Shown in pieces: positions 13,627 through 17,448 of a DNA stretch of 17,448 nucleotides (its first letter is position 1; each line of letters opens with the position of its first letter). The stretch spans positions 1 to 17,448 of the forward strand of contig DGEC01000105.1 in the NCBI GenBank assembly GCA_002385745.1, read 5' to 3'. The DNA is from Firmicutes bacterium UBA3936 (lineage in GTDB: Bacteria > Bacillota > Dethiobacteria > Dethiobacterales > Dethiobacteraceae). The notes beneath the pieces are model-generated. The model was given only the letters and a program-made list of their open reading frames with translations, did no database searches and was not told the DNA's origin. Position numbers and translations under genes: made by a program.

Positions 13627-14580
13627 TCAGTGAATCCTGACAGGCAGGCCGTAGCTTTCCAGCTGCTTTTTGCGCTCTTCCATTAATTTGTCTGATGGCG
13701 GTTCTGCTACAAAAACCTTTTCATTTCTCAACAACCGGCTGTATTTGGAGACTCCCATTTTGTGATAGGGCAGAAGCTGTACAAGGTCCACTGCATCTTT
13801 TATTTCGGAGAGAAAATTGCCGTAATTATCAAAATGGCCGGAAGAGTCATTGAAAAGCGGAATAACCGGAATGCGGACCCAGAGCCTCCCGCCGGCAGCG
13901 GCGATTTTCTTAATATTTTCCAGAATTAACTCATTTGGTACGCCGGTTGCCTGTTTATGCAGGGAACTGTCCATGCATTTGAGGTCGTAGAGAAAGAGAT
14001 CGGTATAGGGCAGTACGGAGGCGATGGTTTCCCACTTGACAAAACCTGTTGTGTCCACGGCTGTGTGAATGCCGTTTTCCTTGCATTGTTTTAGAAGTTC
14101 GCGGGTAAATTCAGGCTGGCAGAGGCATTCGCCGCCGGAAACCGTTACGCCGCCGCCCGATTCCTCAAAAAACGGTTTGTCGCGCAGCAGGCGATGCATT
14201 ACTTCCTCAATTGTGCGGTCAGTACCGCACATGTAAAGCGCCTGGGCTTTGCATGCTTTTGCACAGAGTCCGCAGTCGTTGCACTTTGTTTTATCAACAA
14301 GGGGATAGACAATATCTTCCCCGGCAGCATTTTGCGCAACAGGCCCCTTTGTGATGGCGTCACGGGGGCAGACCCCGAGGCACAGGCCACAGTCATCAAT
14401 GCCCAGGCAGCGGATGTTGAGCCAGTTTAATTCGGTCTGAAATTCTTGTGATTCGGGGCTGTGGCACCAGGGGCAGCGCAGGGGGCAGCCCTTAAGAAAA
14501 ACGGTTGTCCTGATACCGGGTCCGTCATGGACGCTGAAACCTTGTATGTCGTATATTTTGCCTTTAATGTTTTTACTCAT
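13627..14580 (-). CDS. Glycyl radical enzyme activating enzyme (radical SAM)
   Basis: A 317-residue radical SAM protein that would install the glycyl radical on the divergently encoded partner enzyme, using S-adenosylmethionine and a [4Fe-4S] cluster. The radical SAM motif is CPLRCPWC (Cys32, Cys36, Cys39). A ferredoxin-like insert follows with two more clusters: Cys58, 64, 67, 71 and Cys100, 103, 106, 110. SAM-binding features include VSGGE (147-151) with the variant ECLCQ. The insert is typical of activases for the larger glycyl radical enzymes and is absent from PflA. A reading frame opens at 14610, but ATG at 14580 has AGGAAAGA upstream and is chosen. Pairing with the glycyl radical gene is by adjacency and the shared promoter region. 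Confidence 0.92.
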   Translation of the reverse strand: MSKNIKGKIYDIQGFSVHDGPGIRTTVFLKGCPLRCPWCHSPESQEFQTELNWLNIRCLGIDDCGLCLGVCPRDAITKGPVAQNAAGEDIVYPLVDKTKCNDCGLCAKACKAQALYMCGTDRTIEEVMHRLLRDKPFFEESGGGVTVSGGECLCQPEFTRELLKQCKENGIHTAVDTTGFVKWETIASVLPYTDLFLYDLKCMDSSLHKQATGVPNELILENIKKIAAAGGRLWVRIPVIPLFNDSSGHFDNYGNFLSEIKDAVDLVQLLPYHKMGVSKYSRLLRNEKVFVAEPPSDKLMEERKKQLESYGLPVRIH

Positions 14581-14665
14581 TGTCTCTTTCCTTTCAGGGT
14601 ATCTTGCCATAATTTGTCGCTGTACCGTTCTTCAGTCAGTCCGTCAGCGCTGTTGCTTTAAAAAC

Positions 14666-14694
14666 ATTATAGCATAGAAGTGCCGGGAAAATAT
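14666..14694 (-). promoter_or_regulatory. Promoter of the activase gene (extended -10)
   Basis: On the minus strand, a perfect TATAAT (14671-14666) preceded by TGC gives an extended -10. The -35 candidate 17 bp upstream is weak (ATATTT, 14694-14689), as expected for extended -10 promoters. It lies about 85 bp before the activase ATG. Confidence 0.6.
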
Positions 14695-14722
14695 ATATAG
14701 TTGAAAATCTTTTGCTGTTCAA

Positions 14723-14744
14723 TTGTAAGAAATTATTGTTACAA
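14723..14744. promoter_or_regulatory. Inverted repeat overlapping the glycyl radical gene -35 (operator candidate)
   Basis: TTGTAA (14723-14728) and TTACAA (14739-14744) form an inverted repeat with a 10-bp spacer in the 236-bp region between the divergent activase and glycyl radical genes. The right arm overlaps the -35 region of the latter. A regulator bound here could control both genes. Arm length is short, so confidence is limited. Confidence 0.35.
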
Positions 14745-14766
14745 AACCGCATTTGTTTGGTATAAT
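14736..14766 (+). promoter_or_regulatory. Promoter of the glycyl radical enzyme gene (extended -10)
   Basis: A perfect TATAAT (14761-14766) preceded by TGG forms an extended -10. The -35 candidate TTGTTA (14736-14741) is 19 bp away, longer than ideal. Transcription would start about 45 bp before the ATG. A purine-rich GGGGGAGAG ribosome binding site lies about 10 bases upstream of the start codon. Confidence 0.62.
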
Positions 14767-14816
14767 GATACATAAGAATAAGAACACAAAAAGAGAGAAG
14801 GGGGAGAGCAGAAAAT

Positions 14817-17306
14817 ATGTTTAAATTCGCACCAGTTTCAGAACGGATAAAGCGCATCCGCGCCAAGCGCGATGTGTTTACCAGCGGACGCAACATGACA
14901 ATAAACGCTGAGAGGACAAAAATATACACTGACTACTGCAAGGCCCATGAAAATGAATTCCCCATCCTGAAGCGCGCCGGTGCCCTGTATACCTGGTGTG
15001 CAACAAAAGAAGTCAATGTTTTTGACGATGACATTTTTGTCGGTACACCCGGGCCCGATGAGCGGACACTCAGCCCCTATGTGGAGTGGGATTGCCGCTG
15101 GATTCCCAAGGTTGTCGACGATTCGGATGAAAGGTTTAGAAAGGCCTGGCAGTCTTCAAACTCAATTTACATGAGTGACGAGCAGCGGGAGATTTTCCGT
15201 GAAGCCTATGACTACTGGAAGGACAAAACCATCTCAAAAATGGTTGAAGGAGCCATGACGGATGACTTCTGGGATGCCTTCGGCAACGGCTGTATTGTCC
15301 GTTTCGACAAAGACGATCCCAGGTACAGGGGCATTGCCGTAATGCCCCAGGGGCATTATATTGCCAATTTCAATAAAGTTATTAATGTCGGTTTTGGTGA
15401 AGTGCGCAGACAGGCCCGGCAAAAGCTGGATGAGATAAAAGTCAGGGTATTTGGAGACGCTGCCAAAAAGCAAGTCTTTTACCAGGCGGTAATACGCGTC
15501 TGCGACGGCGCTATTTTGCTTGCAAAACGCTATGCCGAAGCCTGCCGCCAAAAAGCCGCAAAAGAAAGCGGTGCCCGCAGGGTGGAGCTTCTGCGCATGG
15601 CCGACTCGCTGGATTGGATTATGGAAAATCCTGCCCGTACTTATTGGGAAGGCTTGCAGGCCGCCATACTGTACCAGCTGATGCTTTCGACGGATGCCCA
15701 GCAGCACGGGCAGTCCATAGGCCGTATTGACAAATATACGGGGCACCTGCTGCAGAAAGAGCTTGCTGAGGGCACCATTACCTGGGAGCAGGCACAGGAG
15801 TATTCCGATGCTTTCATTCTCCGCCTCAGCGACATAATCGTGCTGCCTCACTTCTTCCTGGACAACGACTACATTATTGACTTAAATGAAAAAGGGCAGA
15901 ACCTCTATGCCGGAATTTACAACGGGCTTACTGCCACTGCCGGGATAGCCCTGACCCTTGGCGGCCAAAAGCCCGACGGATCCGATGATACCACACCTGT
16001 TACCTACTGCATGCTGCAGTCCTACGGCAGAATGCATTTGCCGGATCCGACGGTGGCACTGCGTGTGCATGACAATACCCCTGATGAAATCTGGCGGCTT
16101 GGCATTGAGTCAAGCAAGCTCTGCGGCGGCATACCGCAGTTCCAAAATGATGATATTATTATCAAAGCATTAATGGATATCGGCTTGTCCCGGGAGGATG
16201 CATATGACTACAGCATAGTCGGTTGTGTGGAACCGGCCGGCACAGGCAATGAATGGCCGGCATGCGGGCTTACCGGATCCGAGTCCATCTGGAATATGGT
16301 TGACGTGGTGCTGCTGACCATAAACGGCGGTGTCAACCCGCGGACGGGCAAAACGGCCCTTCCCTGCAAAAAGCTGTATGAATATGAAAGTTTCGAGGAA
16401 TTTAAAGCAGCCTTTAAAGACCAGATGGAATATGTACTGGGATGGAACATGTCGTATGCCAATATGTTTGAGATGGTCTATTCGCAGTATTTCCCCTGCA
16501 TCGCTGCTTCCACCATGATGGACGGCTGCCTGGAAAGCGGCAAGGATGTTACAGAAGGGGGAGCCAAGTACAACCGCCTCGGAATGACAGCCTGCGGTAC
16601 GGCAAACGTCGCCGACAGTCTGATGGCAATCAAAAAGCTGTGTTTTGATGACAAAATCGTATCCCTGCGGGATATGTACGATGCAGTAATGAACAACTGG
16701 GAAGGCTACGAACAGCTGCGCCAGACAATTATCCATGAAGTGCCGCATTACGGCAACGATATTGAAGAAGTTGACGAACTGGCCGCCTGGGCCCTGGAGA
16801 TTTTCGCCGATACCATGGCCAGGACAGATGCAGCCAGAGGGAAGTTTTCCGGCGGGACCTTTACCATGACCGCCAACGTCTACATGGGAGCGGAGCTGGG
16901 AGCTACACCCGACGGCAGAAAAGACGGCGAGCCCATTGCCGACGCCATTTCCCCGCGGCAGGGCTTCGACAGAAACGGTCCTACGGCTTATTTAAGAAGT
17001 GCGGCCAAACTGCCCCACAGAAAATTGTCCAACGGTGACCAGCTCAATATCCGCTTTACCCCAACTTCCGTTGAAGGGGACAGGGGAGCGGAAAAGCTTA
17101 AGCAGCTTATTAAAGCATACTTTAAACTGGGTGGAATGCAGGTGCAGTTTAATGTGGTAAATACGCAGACACTGCGCAAAGCCCAGGATAATCCCGATGA
17201 ATATAAGGATCTGATTGTCCGCATTGCCGGCTTTTCCACCTATTTTGTGACGTTAAACAGGCAGACCCAGGACGACTTTATCAGCCGCACGGAGCAGGCA
17301 ATTTAA
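14817..17306 (+). CDS. Glycyl radical enzyme, PFL-like family of the GCVE type (substrate unknown)
   Basis: An 829-residue oxygen-sensitive enzyme that uses a glycyl/thiyl radical pair on its substrate. The active-site loop is VGCVEP with Cys470 as the thiyl residue and Glu472 as the partner base. The C-terminal radical motif is VRIAGFS with Gly805. Pyruvate formate-lyase itself has adjacent Cys-Cys here, and X-succinate synthases lack the Glu, so both are unlikely. Cys-x-Glu is shared by diol, glycerol, choline and hydroxyproline enzymes, sulfolyases and arylacetate decarboxylases. The sequence after the loop (AGTGNEWPACGLTGSES) did not let me assign one of these. Length is normal. No microcompartment shell, aldehyde dehydrogenase or decarboxylase small subunit is nearby. 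It is divergent from its activase and ends before a strong terminator. Confidence 0.92.
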   Translation: MFKFAPVSERIKRIRAKRDVFTSGRNMTINAERTKIYTDYCKAHENEFPILKRAGALYTWCATKEVNVFDDDIFVGTPGPDERTLSPYVEWDCRWIPKVVDDSDERFRKAWQSSNSIYMSDEQREIFREAYDYWKDKTISKMVEGAMTDDFWDAFGNGCIVRFDKDDPRYRGIAVMPQGHYIANFNKVINVGFGEVRRQARQKLDEIKVRVFGDAAKKQVFYQAVIRVCDGAILLAKRYAEACRQKAAKESGARRVELLRMADSLDWIMENPARTYWEGLQAAILYQLMLSTDAQQHGQSIGRIDKYTGHLLQKELAEGTITWEQAQEYSDAFILRLSDIIVLPHFFLDNDYIIDLNEKGQNLYAGIYNGLTATAGIALTLGGQKPDGSDDTTPVTYCMLQSYGRMHLPDPTVALRVHDNTPDEIWRLGIESSKLCGGIPQFQNDDIIIKALMDIGLSREDAYDYSIVGCVEPAGTGNEWPACGLTGSESIWNMVDVVLLTINGGVNPRTGKTALPCKKLYEYESFEEFKAAFKDQMEYVLGWNMSYANMFEMVYSQYFPCIAASTMMDGCLESGKDVTEGGAKYNRLGMTACGTANVADSLMAIKKLCFDDKIVSLRDMYDAVMNNWEGYEQLRQTIIHEVPHYGNDIEEVDELAAWALEIFADTMARTDAARGKFSGGTFTMTANVYMGAELGATPDGRKDGEPIADAISPRQGFDRNGPTAYLRSAAKLPHRKLSNGDQLNIRFTPTSVEGDRGAEKLKQLIKAYFKLGGMQVQFNVVNTQTLRKAQDNPDEYKDLIVRIAGFSTYFVTLNRQTQDDFISRTEQAI

Positions 17307-17320
17307 AAAGCCGCTTAAAA

Positions 17321-17363
17321 GGGGAGTATTCGCCAGGCAGCGGATGCTCCCCTGTTTTTTTTT
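17321..17363 (+). terminator. Intrinsic terminator after the glycyl radical enzyme gene
   Basis: A 13-bp stem with two G-T wobbles (GGGGAGTATTCGC, 17321-17333, with 17340-17352) and a 6-base loop is followed by TG and nine Ts (17355-17363). It lies 15 bp after the stop codon, so the gene is monocistronic. The remaining 85 bases to the window end show no identifiable feature. Confidence 0.93.
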
Positions 17364-17448
17364 GTTGCCGCCGCTTCCGGTTGATTGGCAACAGGAGAAA
17401 CCAAAGATAAGGATCAGGCAAAAGAAGTTAGTGTAAAATTACTTTAGG

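Noticed and set aside
15234..15851. Minus-strand reading frame of 205 codons, and another at 16170-16748
   Set aside because: Both are antisense to the glycyl radical enzyme gene, have no family features, and arise from its codon bias.
14817..17306. Pyruvate formate-lyase (pflB) assignment
   Set aside because: The PFL adjacent Cys-Cys pair is absent. The active site is GCVEP, typical of other glycyl radical enzymes.
13627..17306. Glycyl radical microcompartment locus
   Set aside because: No shell protein, signature enzyme or encapsulation peptide-like extension is seen. The enzyme starts directly with its catalytic domain, and both flanks carry other genes or terminators.

Overview
The window looks like a contig-end fragment of an anaerobic, mid-GC Firmicute of the class Clostridia, probably a Peptococcaceae-like or related lineage. 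This is inferred from strong Shine-Dalgarno sites, frequent TTG starts, sigma-A promoters with extended -10 elements, compact intrinsic terminators, a glycyl radical enzyme with its radical SAM activase, URO-D-like proteins, and an FHA-FtsW fusion beside a short PBP. No rRNA, tRNA, CRISPR array, transposase or phage gene was seen. Bases 1-19 are exactly the Tn5 mosaic end of a Nextera library adapter, so biological sequence starts at base 20.

Layout. (1) 20-745 (+): the C-terminal part of a DASS/SLC13-type anion transporter, cut by the contig edge. (2) 844-2576 (+): a two-gene ABC-2 exporter (ATPase and permease, overlapping by one base), closed by a perfect-palindrome bidirectional terminator shared with the convergent next gene. 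(3) 2641-9488 (-): five genes. In transcription order they are a URO-D-like protein, a lipoprotein with two tandem FMN-binding-type domains, the flavin transferase ApbE (also a lipoprotein), a second URO-D-like paralogue, and a GPH-family (MelB-like) transporter. They do not form one operon: terminators and promoters split them into four units, and only apbE plus the second URO-D gene look cotranscribed. (4) 9594-10238 (-): a HAD phosphatase. (5) 10441-13510 (+): an FHA-FtsW/RodA fusion followed by a class B-type penicillin-binding transpeptidase, a likely two-gene peptidoglycan synthase. (6) 13627-14580 (-) and 14817-17306 (+): a divergently transcribed glycyl radical activase and glycyl radical enzyme of the GCVE type, substrate unknown, each with a good promoter in the shared 236-bp intergenic region.

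How the genes may work together. The lipoprotein and ApbE are a natural pair: ApbE covalently attaches FMN to a Thr of its partner outside the membrane, which suggests an extracytoplasmic flavin electron carrier. The two URO-D-like proteins have the fold signatures of uroporphyrinogen decarboxylase/corrinoid methyltransferases but lack the zinc-ligand pattern of the methyltransferases, so their reaction is open. With the GPH transporter they may form a small-molecule uptake and catabolic locus; this is inference. The glycyl radical pair is functionally self-contained and is the most likely place for an uncharacterised anaerobic reaction.
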